Shown piece by piece: positions 25,695-33,702 of a stretch of DNA of 64,000 nucleotides. The notes beneath the pieces were generated by a model. It saw nothing but the letters and a program-made list of their open reading frames with translations, had not been told where the DNA came from and ran no database searches. The translations under genes and the position numbers were made by a program. The DNA is from Chitinimonas viridis (GTDB lineage Bacteria > Pseudomonadota > Gammaproteobacteria > Burkholderiales > Chitinimonadaceae): positions 57,113 to 121,112 of the forward strand of contig NZ_JAUFPU010000007.1 of NCBI RefSeq assembly GCF_030409555.1, in the 5' to 3' direction. The first letter of the stretch is position 1. Each line of letters starts with the position of its first letter.

Positions 25695-28445
25695 ATGTTT
25701 AACGAAAGGGGTTTCGCCATGCAGTACAAACCAACGCCCGTCGCCTTGGCAGTAGCCATTGCCATGCTGGGCGCAGCAGCACCCGCCTACGCGGCCGATG
25801 CACCGGCCGCCCAGCCTGAGGTGAAGGCGGAGGAAGTGAAGGTCACCGGCATCCGGGCCTCCAAGCAGCGCTCACTGGTTGCCAAGCGCAACGCCGCCTC
25901 GGTCGTGGAAGTCGTGACCTCCGAAGATATCGGCAAGATGCCAGACAAAAACGTCGCAGACTCGCTCCAGCGCGTTCCTGGTGTCAATACCATCACCGCC
26001 GGCGGCACCGAGGGCGGCTTTGGCGAAAACGACCGTATCAGCCTGCGTGGCACCCCCCCTAGCCTGACCGCCACCACCATCAACGGCCACGGCGTCGGCA
26101 CCGGCGACTGGTTCATCCTGAACCAGACCGGTGCAGGCCGCAGCGTCAGCTACTCCCTGCTCCCGTCCGAGCTGGTAGAACGCATCGAAGTGCGCAAGAG
26201 CGCCCGTGCCGACATCACCGAAGGCGGCGTCGCCGGCTCGGTAGACATCCAGACGCGCCACCCGCTGGACGCCAAGACCCAGTTTTCCGCCACCGGCAAT
26301 ATCCAGGCCGTGTATTCGGAACTGGCCGACAAATGGGATCCCCAGCTGAGCGCCTCCTTCAACTGGAAGAACAGCGCCAATACCTTCGGCATCATGGTGC
26401 AAGGCTTCAACGAGAAGCGCCATCTGCGCCGCGACGGCCAGGAATTCTTGTGGTGGGACACCCTGGAAAACCTCTGGGGCAAGAACAACGACGTACTGGC
26501 AGCCGCACCCGAGCTGCGCGGCAAGAACATCAGCCTGCTGACCGGCTCGGCCTGGTTTGAGCAGGAGCGCGTGCGCAAGGGTGGCCTGATCACCCTGCAG
26601 GCCCGCCCCGCCGAAGGCATCAACCTGGAACTGTCCGGCTTCAGCTCCAAGCTCAACGCCTCGAACTACAACCGCAACCAGATGTTCTGGGCAGTGTCGC
26701 CACTCACCAATGGTGTCGTCCCCTCCAGCTACACCATAGAAGGCAGCACCGTCACCGCCATCGCCTTCCCCGCCACCTGCCCTGCCCATCTCAATGGCGC
26801 CTGTGGTGGTTCCTGGATACAGGACGCGATCGGCCGCAAGGGCGCTTACGCCAAATCCGACTTCCTCAACCTGGATGGCCGCTTCAATATCAACGACCGC
26901 TTCACCCTGACCGGCCAGCTTGGCACCACACGTGGCGAAGGTGGCACGCCGCGCGATACCATCGCTGAGATTGGCGGCCCCTACGTAGGCGGCAGCTACA
27001 AGCTCAATGGCATGAACGGCGCGGCCACCGTCACCATACCAGGCGTGGCAAACTTTCCCACGGCAGGCAATATCGACACCTGGGGCGGCAAGGTACTGAC
27101 CAAGGATTCCGAGGACTACGGCCAGATTGATGGCCGCTATGCCTTTGCTGAAGGTGTCGTCCCCACCCTTAAGTTTGGCCTGCATTTTGCCAAGCATGAG
27201 CGCAGCCTGGAGCAGTCCGGCAGCATTACCGACCCAGCAGGCGTGCCACGCAGCAGCCTGGGGGCCGTTACTGGTAGCTATCCAAGCGACTTCGGCGCCG
27301 GACTGGGTGGTGGTGTGCTTGGCGGCTCCTGGGCCATTCCCTTTGACCAGCTAATTGCCTGGGGCGACAAGTACAAGCGCCCCGACCGGCAGGATTGGGC
27401 CAGCTCCTACACCATCAGCGAGCCCACCAGTTCGGCCTACATCATGGCTGACATTCAAACCGACGAAGGCCTGAGCGGTAATGTGGGTATCCGTTTTGCC
27501 CGCACCAAGGAAGAGATCAAGTCCTATGTACTGGATGCCAACGGCAGTTTCCAGGGGCCAGGCAACACCCGTTACGCGGCCAGCGTAGTATCGTCGGATT
27601 ACACCGACGTCCTGCCCAGCGCCAACCTCAGGCTCGATATCGGCAGCGATCTGGTCGCCCGGATTGCCTTGGCCAAGGTCATGGCCCGTCCCGACTTTGG
27701 CCGCCTGGCCGGCCTGAGCCTGAACGATACCTCGCTTAGTGGCAGCGGCGGCAACCCCTACCTCAAGCCTATCCGCTCGACCAACTTTGACGCAGGGGTG
27801 GAATGGTACTTCGGCAAGAATGCCATGTTGTCAGCGGCCTTCTACTCGATGGACCTGTCATCCTATGTCTCGTTCGGTACCTACAACGCCGTATTCCGCA
27901 ACGGTGTCGAAAGCCAGAAGCAGGGCAAGGACGTATTCAGCACCTATCTGATGAATACCCCAATCAACACCACAGGTGATGTCAAGGGTCTAGAGCTGTC
28001 GCTGGAAATGCCCATAGGTGGCGGCTTTGGCTTCAACACCAACTACACCTATGCGGATGGCAAGGAAACCAGCGTGGCCTGTGAGGCCAAGGAAAATGCC
28101 GGTGACCGGCACGCTTGCGACCTCGTCGGCACCTCTGAGCATTCCTTCAACCTGGGCGGTTTCTACGAAGTGGGCAAGCTGAGCGCCCGCATCGCCTACA
28201 ACTACCGCTCCGCCTTCCTGAACGGTATCGATCGTCGCAGCGCGGTCTATCAGGATGCGGTCGGCACCTGGGTCGCTTCGCTCGGCTACACCATCAACGA
28301 CAACCTGGCGTTGAGCTTCGACGCCAAGGACATCAACAACCCACTGCTGAAGACCTATGTCTACGACAAGACCGGTGCCAAGCAGCCGCAGTCGTTTTAC
28401 AAAAATGGCCGCCAGTACTATGTCGGCCTACGCATGAAGTATTAA
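25695..28445 (+). CDS. TonB-dependent receptor, probably for chitooligosaccharides
   Basis: This 916-residue outer-membrane receptor has a signal peptide ending near residue 33 (AAAPAYA), a plug domain with SEDIGKMPDKNVADSLQRVP, and a 22-strand-type barrel ending YVGLRMKY with a terminal aromatic. The plug pattern belongs to the Caulobacter/Xanthomonas-type carbohydrate receptors. ATG 25695 follows AGGAG by 7 bases. A second ATG at 25719 also precedes the signal sequence. Being last in the nag region, it probably imports chitin oligosaccharides, which is inference from context. No separate GGTATTG-type operator was seen directly upstream. Confidence 0.92.
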   Translation: MFNERGFAMQYKPTPVALAVAIAMLGAAAPAYAADAPAAQPEVKAEEVKVTGIRASKQRSLVAKRNAASVVEVVTSEDIGKMPDKNVADSLQRVPGVNTITAGGTEGGFGENDRISLRGTPPSLTATTINGHGVGTGDWFILNQTGAGRSVSYSLLPSELVERIEVRKSARADITEGGVAGSVDIQTRHPLDAKTQFSATGNIQAVYSELADKWDPQLSASFNWKNSANTFGIMVQGFNEKRHLRRDGQEFLWWDTLENLWGKNNDVLAAAPELRGKNISLLTGSAWFEQERVRKGGLITLQARPAEGINLELSGFSSKLNASNYNRNQMFWAVSPLTNGVVPSSYTIEGSTVTAIAFPATCPAHLNGACGGSWIQDAIGRKGAYAKSDFLNLDGRFNINDRFTLTGQLGTTRGEGGTPRDTIAEIGGPYVGGSYKLNGMNGAATVTIPGVANFPTAGNIDTWGGKVLTKDSEDYGQIDGRYAFAEGVVPTLKFGLHFAKHERSLEQSGSITDPAGVPRSSLGAVTGSYPSDFGAGLGGGVLGGSWAIPFDQLIAWGDKYKRPDRQDWASSYTISEPTSSAYIMADIQTDEGLSGNVGIRFARTKEEIKSYVLDANGSFQGPGNTRYAASVVSSDYTDVLPSANLRLDIGSDLVARIALAKVMARPDFGRLAGLSLNDTSLSGSGGNPYLKPIRSTNFDAGVEWYFGKNAMLSAAFYSMDLSSYVSFGTYNAVFRNGVESQKQGKDVFSTYLMNTPINTTGDVKGLELSLEMPIGGGFGFNTNYTYADGKETSVACEAKENAGDRHACDLVGTSEHSFNLGGFYEVGKLSARIAYNYRSAFLNGIDRRSAVYQDAVGTWVASLGYTINDNLALSFDAKDINNPLLKTYVYDKTGAKQPQSFYKNGRQYYVGLRMKY

Positions 28446-28456
28446 GCCCTGGCAAG

Positions 28457-28487
28457 GGGCAGGCCGTCGCAGCATGGCGGCCTGCCC
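28457..28487 (+). terminator. Hairpin after the TonB-receptor gene
   Basis: GGGCAGGCCG (28457-28466) and CGGCCTGCCC (28478-28487) form a perfect 10-bp stem 12 bases after the stop. Only TGTT follows, so termination may be partial. Confidence 0.6.
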
Positions 28488-28650
28488 TGTTCCACCGTGC
28501 GACAAAACACCGCCATTGCGGTGGCCGGCAAGGCGGCGTAGCAGGTCCCGGCCCATCTTCCATCAAGGTTCACTCCTCTCTGGCGCGTGTTGCATCCCCT
28601 GTGGGCCATGCCACCGCGCCATTTTTTATGCGTCACCCACCATGAAAAAC

Positions 28651-28675
28651 GGCGCACCGGCCAAGCCGGTACGCC
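28651..28675 (-). terminator. Terminator of the cyclase-SH3-peptidase operon
   Basis: GGCGCACCGGC (28651-28661) pairs with GCCGGTACGCC (28665-28675) with one mismatch. On the minus strand GTTTTTC follows, giving the U-tract. It lies about 20 bases after the M48 peptidase stop. Confidence 0.8.
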
Positions 28676-28694
28676 GCTTATCGTTACCCCTAGG

Positions 28695-29522
28695 CTAGCG
28701 CCTGAGCTTGCTGAAGCGCGGCAGGTTGTCCACGTTCTTGCTCAACTCCTCCATGCGCTCACCCATGGCCGCATCCAGCCGGTCCAACCGGTCATTGGGC
28801 ATGGGGTGGGTTTCCAGTAGAAAACCCAGGCCAGGGTCGTTGGCCGATTCCGACAGGGTCTGCAACACCCCGACCAGGCCATAGGGGTTGTAGCCGGCAC
28901 GCGCGGCAATCACCACCCCCATGCGGTCGGCCTCGTACTCATCCTCCTTGTCCAGCCCCTTCAGGTACAGCTCCTTGCCACCGCCTATCAGCTTCGCGGT
29001 ATTGGCCGCGCTACGCTTGCCGGTGTTGTCGGCATACTGGGCGGCGATGTCAGACAAGGCCGCCGTCCCCAGGCTTTTCTGGATGGCACTGAGCTGGTGC
29101 TTCTTCAACACATGGGCGATTTCATGGGCCAGCACCCCCGCCAGCTCAGCCTCGCTGCGCAGGCGCTGCAGCAGCCCGCGGGTGACCAGGATATGCCCGC
29201 CCGGCGTGGCAAAGGCATTCACATGGGGATGGTCTATCACCCCGAATTTCCAGGGCAGGCCTGGGCGCTCGCTGTGCTGCGCCAGCCACACCCCCACCCG
29301 GTTCACATAGCGCTGCATCTCGGCGTCGTCCACTAGCGGTGCCGCGCCCAGCAGGGTGGCGGCCAACTCGCCGCCCATCTGCACTTCTTCGGTCTCGGTA
29401 ATATCACGATTGGCGTCCACCACCTTCTTGGCAGTCTCCAGCCCCTTGATCAGCTTGCCCACATCCCAGGCCTGGGCCGGGGCGGCAAAGGCCAACAACA
29501 GGGGCAATATCAGTTTGCGCAT
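28695..29522 (-). CDS. M48-family zinc metallopeptidase, periplasmic (LoiP/YcaL/BepA-like)
   Basis: This 275-residue protein has a signal peptide (MRKLILPLLLAFAAPAQA), the zinc motif HEIAH (LAHEIAHVLKKH) and the third ligand Glu in EYEADRMG. The C-terminus has the family pattern THPMPNDRLDRL. Such peptidases remove misassembled outer-membrane or periplasmic proteins. I chose ATG 29522, with GGAG 6 bases upstream. An earlier ATG at 29546 overlaps the previous stop but would bury the signal peptide. It is the last gene of a three-gene operon with an SH3-domain protein and a cyclase. Confidence 0.9.
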   Translation of the reverse strand: MRKLILPLLLAFAAPAQAWDVGKLIKGLETAKKVVDANRDITETEEVQMGGELAATLLGAAPLVDDAEMQRYVNRVGVWLAQHSERPGLPWKFGVIDHPHVNAFATPGGHILVTRGLLQRLRSEAELAGVLAHEIAHVLKKHQLSAIQKSLGTAALSDIAAQYADNTGKRSAANTAKLIGGGKELYLKGLDKEDEYEADRMGVVIAARAGYNPYGLVGVLQTLSESANDPGLGFLLETHPMPNDRLDRLDAAMGERMEELSKNVDNLPRFSKLRR

Positions 29523-29542
29523 GCTGAGCTCCTTCTTCCCTG

Positions 29543-30043
29543 TCATTTGCCGTCAGCCGATTTGGGCAGGTAGTCGACCTTCACGTCTTCCAGCTTGCCG
29601 GCGCGGGCAAACCGCTTGGCATCTTCTGCCGTGACCTGCATGCCGTTGAGCTTGGCCAACTGCTCCATATCAGGCTGGGCCTCCTTCAGCCCATCCTTGC
29701 TGATGCCTTTGACGCCTGTAGTCTGGGTCTTGGACGAACTACCGGTCTGGAACACCGATACCAGCGATCCCAGCCCACCACCGCCACTACCGGGCTTGGC
29801 CTGGCTGTTGCCGGTGCGTACATTCAGCATCTTCACCCAGCCGACCTGACCGTCGGCCTTGATCTGTATCCAGGCGCCTTGGCGCTGCACGATCTCTACC
29901 GCCGCCTTGGCCGCCACATCGCTGACCTTGGCCGCATCCGCAAAAGGCTTCTGTTTCAGTTCTGCTGCCCGCAGCACTGTGCCCATCTCTGCCGCCTGCG
30001 CCACGCCGGCCGCCAACAGCAAGACAGTTATCGCTATTCTCAT
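29543..30043 (-). CDS. Periplasmic SH3-domain protein of unknown function
   Basis: This 166-residue protein has a signal peptide (MRIAITVLLLAAGVAQA) and a bacterial SH3-like domain (about residues 20-75, with QRQGAWIQIKADGQVGWVKMLNV). A Gly/Ser-rich linker leads to a C-terminal segment with no match I know. ATG 30043 has GGGAG 8 bases upstream. It lies 4 bases after the cyclase stop and 20 bases before the M48 gene's chosen start. SH3b domains often bind peptidoglycan or peptides, so a cell-wall partner for the peptidase is plausible. Confidence 0.8.
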   Translation of the reverse strand: MRIAITVLLLAAGVAQAAEMGTVLRAAELKQKPFADAAKVSDVAAKAAVEIVQRQGAWIQIKADGQVGWVKMLNVRTGNSQAKPGSGGGGLGSLVSVFQTGSSSKTQTTGVKGISKDGLKEAQPDMEQLAKLNGMQVTAEDAKRFARAGKLEDVKVDYLPKSADGK

Positions 30044-30047
30044 TGCT

Positions 30048-31919
30048 TCAACTCCCGTTTCCGCTCGTGCCCAGACGCCCGGGCTCAAACAACCTGACTT
30101 CCTGTTCCCTGCCTTTTACATGGTGCAAGCCGCAATCACGGTAGCTGAAATCCGCCTGCGCCAGCAGCATGGTCGACTCCGCCACCAGCACCCGCGCCAC
30201 CCCCTTGGTCTGCCCTTCTATACGGCTGGCCAGGTTCACCGTGTCACCTATTGCAGTGTAGTCCAGTCTATCGCGGGAGCCGATAAAGCCGACAACCGCT
30301 GGCCCGCTATTGAGGCCGATACCGATGTCGAAATCATGGCCCAGCTCGGTCAGCTCGGCCTTGAAGCGCACCAGCGCCTCCGCCATCTCGATGGCGGCAG
30401 CTATCGCATGCCTGGCGTGATCCGGGTCATTCACCGGGGCGCCCCAGAAGGCCATGATGGCGTCGCCGATGAACTTGTCCAGGGTGCCGCCGTGGCGGAA
30501 GATGATTTCCACCTGGGTGGAGAAGTAGCGGTTGAGCAGGGAGACGATGGCCTCGGGCGAGCGGGTTTCCGACAGCGTGGTAAAACCGCGTATGTCCGAG
30601 AACAGCACCGTCACCTGGCGGCTTTCGGCATTCACCTCGGTATTGATCTCGCCATTGGCCACCAGATCGCTGACCACGCGCGGGTCCAGAAAACGCTGGA
30701 ACATGCCCATGGCCCGCTCGCGCTGCTGCCGCTCCTTCAGGTAGGCCAGCAGGGCACACAGCCAGAAATAGCCCCAGCCCCAGGCCAGCGGCGCAAACAG
30801 GGGCAGGAACACCCCTCGCCCCAGTTGCCACCAGGCTATCGCCACCACCAGCACATTCACACCCAGCAAGCCATACAGGATACGGGTAGGCGCATAGCCA
30901 CGGGCAAACAGCCAGGCGATGCTGCCCAGCAACAGCGCAATAAAGGGCAGCACCACCGGCCTGGGTTTCTCGCCCAGCCAATCACCAGCCCGCAGGTTGT
31001 CTATGCTGGTAGCCAGGATATCGACACCGGGATAGGTGCTGGCCAAGGGGGTAAGACGCAGGTCCATCAGGCCCGGCGCCGCCGCACCGACCACCACGAC
31101 CTTGTCCTTGAACTCCATCAGCGGACGGCGGGGCTGCTCGCGCTGGGCGTCTTCATATAGGTCGGCATAGGACACATGCTGCCAGGCACCGCGCCAATTG
31201 AGTAGGATACGGTCACCCTGCTGCGGCAGCGGCCAGCCCAGGTCGCGCGCCAGCCGGGCTGGCATGGAGGGGAAGCGCCACCCCTGGTAGTCCTTGTAAA
31301 GCAGGTAGTGGCGGCCCACCAGGTCGCTGTCTTCCACAAAATTGATCAGCCCGCCGCGCATGGCTTCCGGCTGCTTGTGCTGCAGCATCACCAGGGGCAG
31401 CAATACCGGGATACGGGTTTGCGGATTGGCCCCTGGCAGCGCCACCACCCCCACAGCAGGCGGGATCATGCTGGCCATGGGTCCACCACTGCCGCTGTCC
31501 TGCAGCGCCATGGCCAGGTAGACGTTGCTGTGCGCCGCCACCGTCTCGGCAAAGGCCTGATCATGCTCGGGGCGGTAAAAATCCATCTCGTTGAAATGGA
31601 TATCAAACACGATGGCGCGCGCTCCCTGGCGCGCCAGATAATCGGTCAGCTCGCCATGCACCGAACGTGGCCAGGGCCAGCTGCCGGCCGCCTCGTTCAT
31701 CCGCTCGAGCGAGCGCTGGTCGATATCGACCACCACCACGCCGGTCGAAACCGGGCGCCGCTTGGCATGCTCACGCAACAGCACATCGCCGGCGCGCTGG
31801 TCGATGATGCGGCTGGTGTGCAATACGGTGTAATCCAGCAACACCAGCAACAAGCTGATGGCCAGCCAGTGCCACCAGGAAAAATGGCGCAGCAGGCGTA
31901 AGAGGTGGGCGGAGGTCAT
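30048..31919 (-). CDS. CHASE2-domain adenylate cyclase (class III)
   Basis: This 623-residue protein has an N-terminal membrane helix, a large extracytoplasmic CHASE2 sensor (about residues 30-310), three membrane helices (about 320-395) and a C-terminal class III cyclase domain. Metal-binding Asp residues lie in VLFSDIRGFT and IGDAIMAFWG. Lys in LDKFIGD and Asp in RLDYTAIGDTVN are the residues expected for ATP specificity, so cAMP is the likely product. It heads an operon with an SH3 protein and an M48 peptidase. Confidence 0.92.
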   Translation of the reverse strand: MTSAHLLRLLRHFSWWHWLAISLLLVLLDYTVLHTSRIIDQRAGDVLLREHAKRRPVSTGVVVVDIDQRSLERMNEAAGSWPWPRSVHGELTDYLARQGARAIVFDIHFNEMDFYRPEHDQAFAETVAAHSNVYLAMALQDSGSGGPMASMIPPAVGVVALPGANPQTRIPVLLPLVMLQHKQPEAMRGGLINFVEDSDLVGRHYLLYKDYQGWRFPSMPARLARDLGWPLPQQGDRILLNWRGAWQHVSYADLYEDAQREQPRRPLMEFKDKVVVVGAAAPGLMDLRLTPLASTYPGVDILATSIDNLRAGDWLGEKPRPVVLPFIALLLGSIAWLFARGYAPTRILYGLLGVNVLVVAIAWWQLGRGVFLPLFAPLAWGWGYFWLCALLAYLKERQQRERAMGMFQRFLDPRVVSDLVANGEINTEVNAESRQVTVLFSDIRGFTTLSETRSPEAIVSLLNRYFSTQVEIIFRHGGTLDKFIGDAIMAFWGAPVNDPDHARHAIAAAIEMAEALVRFKAELTELGHDFDIGIGLNSGPAVVGFIGSRDRLDYTAIGDTVNLASRIEGQTKGVARVLVAESTMLLAQADFSYRDCGLHHVKGREQEVRLFEPGRLGTSGNGS

Positions 31920-31987
31920 GGCGTGGCCGGGCGATCAGACAGCTTGCTTTTTAGCAGCCTGCGGCCCCGATCTCCAGTGCCGTCCGC

Positions 31988-32359
31988 TTATTTCAACGGC
32001 CCCATGCGCGTCAGGGCTGGTTTGTGCTGCCGCAGCATCTGCGCCACAAAGGCATCCCGCTGGGTAGGCGCGCAACGGGCCAGCATGCGGAAAGTCTCAC
32101 TGGGCAGGCGGCGATAGCGCCGGCGATCCCGTTGCGGGTGGACCTGCCGCCAGCGGTTGAACACCAGCCAATCCCACAGCTCATCAGCCACCGGCTCACC
32201 TATCTTCATGACCAGGTCACGATAGGCGATGTAGTCGCCAATATGGGGCCGGGGGCCAGGGTCAGGCAATTGCCGGCTGACACGCATGCCCAGCAAGCCG
32301 CGCAGGCGATCACGCCAGCGGCTGTTACCACGATTTCGATAATTTGGCGTGTGATACAT
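31988..32359 (-). CDS. Uncharacterised basic protein
   Basis: I do not recognise this protein of 123 residues (144 if it starts at TTG 32422). It is rich in Arg, Trp and Pro. A central segment (IGDYIAYRDLVMKIGEPVADELWDW) looks structured, and no signal peptide or membrane segment is seen. ATG 32359 is preferred over TTG, with GAGGAA some 12 bases upstream, but the start is uncertain. It lies between the cyclase gene and yebC in the same direction, separated from yebC by a hairpin. Confidence 0.55.
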   Translation of the reverse strand: MYHTPNYRNRGNSRWRDRLRGLLGMRVSRQLPDPGPRPHIGDYIAYRDLVMKIGEPVADELWDWLVFNRWRQVHPQRDRRRYRRLPSETFRMLARCAPTQRDAFVAQMLRQHKPALTRMGPLK

Positions 32360-32430
32360 GGCGGCAATCCGTTCCTCAACAAGCCTCTGTGCCTGCTCTA
32401 TCTTAGGCAAGCCACAGCTCAAATGCGTAA

Positions 32431-32448
32431 GGGCCGGATAACCGGCCC
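32431..32448 (-). repeat. Short perfect hairpin downstream of yebC
   Basis: GGGCCGG (32431-32437), loop ATAA, CCGGCCC (32442-32448). It lies about 75 bases after the yebC stop on the minus strand, with no strong T-run. It may end yebC transcription or separate it from the next gene. Confidence 0.5.
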
Positions 32449-32520
32449 TCGGTCGGGAAGTACTGAATCCGTCACAGCGGCCATGCCAGCCCGCCCGCAG
32501 ACTCCCCGTCTACTGGTCTG

Positions 32521-33246
32521 TTACTCGTCCATCAGGGCGGTGGTGTAGACCTCCTGGACATCGTCCAGGCTTTCCAGCGCATCCAACAGCTTCTGCATCT
32601 TCACGGCATCGTCGCCGGACAGCGGTGTCTCCGCCTGCGGCTTCATGGTGGCTTCGCCCATTTCAGCCTTGAAACCGGCAGCCTCCAGGGTTTCCTTGAT
32701 GGTGACGAAGTCATAGGGAGGGGTGATCACCTCGATGGAACCATCGTCATTGCTCACCACATCGTCAGCGCCAGCCTCCAGCGCCGCCTCCATCAAGGCA
32801 TCCTCATTGGTGCCAGGGGCAAAGATCAGGTAGCCGCAGTGTTTGAACTGGAACGACACGCAACCGTCAGTGCCCATATTGCCGCCGTACTTGCTGAAAG
32901 CATGGCGCACATCGGCCACGGTACGGGTCTTGTTATCGGTCAGGCAATCCACCATCACGGCGGCACCGCCTATGCCATAACCCTCGTAGCGCGTTTCCAT
33001 GTAGTCCACGCCCTCCAGGTTGCCGGCACCGCGATCAATGGCGCGTTGGATATTGTCCTTGGGCATATTGGCGCCCAGGGCCTTGTCCACCGCCAGTCGC
33101 AGGCGCGGGTTGGTGGCAGGGTCAGGGTCACCCATCTTGGCGGCAACCGTGATTTCCTTGATCAGCCGCGTGAACAGCTGGCCGCGCTTGGCGTCCTGAC
33201 GACCCTTGCGGTGTTGAATATTCGCCCACTTGGAATGGCCGGCCAT
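32521..33246 (-). CDS. yebC: YebC/PmpR-family protein
   Basis: The 241-residue protein starts [22 protein letters not shown], the hallmark of the YebC family. [17 protein letters not shown] and [10 protein letters not shown] follow. Members act as transcriptional regulators or, as shown for related proteins, assist ribosomes at proline-rich stretches. ATG 33246 has GAGG 9 bases upstream. The open frame extends further but the family N-terminus fixes the start. No ruvC neighbour is present here. Confidence 0.96.
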   Translation of the reverse strand: MAGHSKWANIQHRKGRQDAKRGQLFTRLIKEITVAAKMGDPDPATNPRLRLAVDKALGANMPKDNIQRAIDRGAGNLEGVDYMETRYEGYGIGGAAVMVDCLTDNKTRTVADVRHAFSKYGGNMGTDGCVSFQFKHCGYLIFAPGTNEDALMEAALEAGADDVVSNDDGSIEVITPPYDFVTIKETLEAAGFKAEMGEATMKPQAETPLSGDDAVKMQKLLDALESLDDVQEVYTTALMDE

Positions 33247-33366
33247 GATAAAAATCCTCGAAAACGAATCAGAAGAAGGCCGGCATTTTATCACAGCGGC
33301 ATTTGCTGCTGGCTGGCAGCTCTTCTACACTGCCTTGGCTTTGCCATTTCCCTACTGGAGTTCACC

Positions 33367-33657
33367 ATGAAACTGCTTGCCCTTATCGTTCCCGCCCTGC
33401 TGGGCCTGAGCCTCGCCCATGCTGCCGACGCCCCCGCCACGGCCAAGGAACCCACCAAACAACAGAGCAAGATGGTTCAGTGCAACAAGGATGCCGAGGG
33501 CAAGAAAGGCGACGAGCGCAAGAAATTCATGAGCGAATGCCTCAAAGCCAAGCCCGCCAATCCTCAGCAGGAGAAGATGAAAGCTTGTAACAAAGAGGCC
33601 GAAGGCAAGAAGGGCGACGAGCGCAAGAAGTTCATGAGCGAGTGTCTGAAGAAGTAA
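33367..33657 (+). CDS. PsiF-family periplasmic protein with two repeats
   Basis: This 96-residue protein has a signal peptide (residues 1-19, LSLAHA-AD) and two near-identical PsiF repeats: CNK(D/E)AEGKKGDERKKFMSECL occurs at about residues 38-57 and again near the C-terminus. Each repeat has two cysteines. PsiF is phosphate-starvation inducible in E. coli; its function is unknown. ATG 33367 follows GGAG by 6 bases. It converges with xerD, with a perfect palindrome between them. Confidence 0.85.
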   Translation: MKLLALIVPALLGLSLAHAADAPATAKEPTKQQSKMVQCNKDAEGKKGDERKKFMSECLKAKPANPQQEKMKACNKEAEGKKGDERKKFMSECLKK

Positions 33658-33679
33658 CCCAGCCATCACCCCTGCCGGC

Positions 33680-33700
33680 GTGGCTCGCCTGGCGAGCCAC
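33680..33700. repeat. Palindrome between convergent psiF-like gene and xerD
   Basis: GTGGCTCGC (33680-33688) and GCGAGCCAC (33692-33700) form a perfect 9-bp stem with a 3-base loop. It sits between the two stop codons. Without T-runs it is at best a weak bidirectional terminator. Confidence 0.55.
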
Positions 33701-33702
33701 TG

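Noticed and set aside
25872..27197. 441-codon minus-strand frame opposite the TonB-receptor gene
   Set aside because: It is antisense to the plug and barrel coding region with no own signals. The Ala/Gly-rich composition is a mirror artefact.
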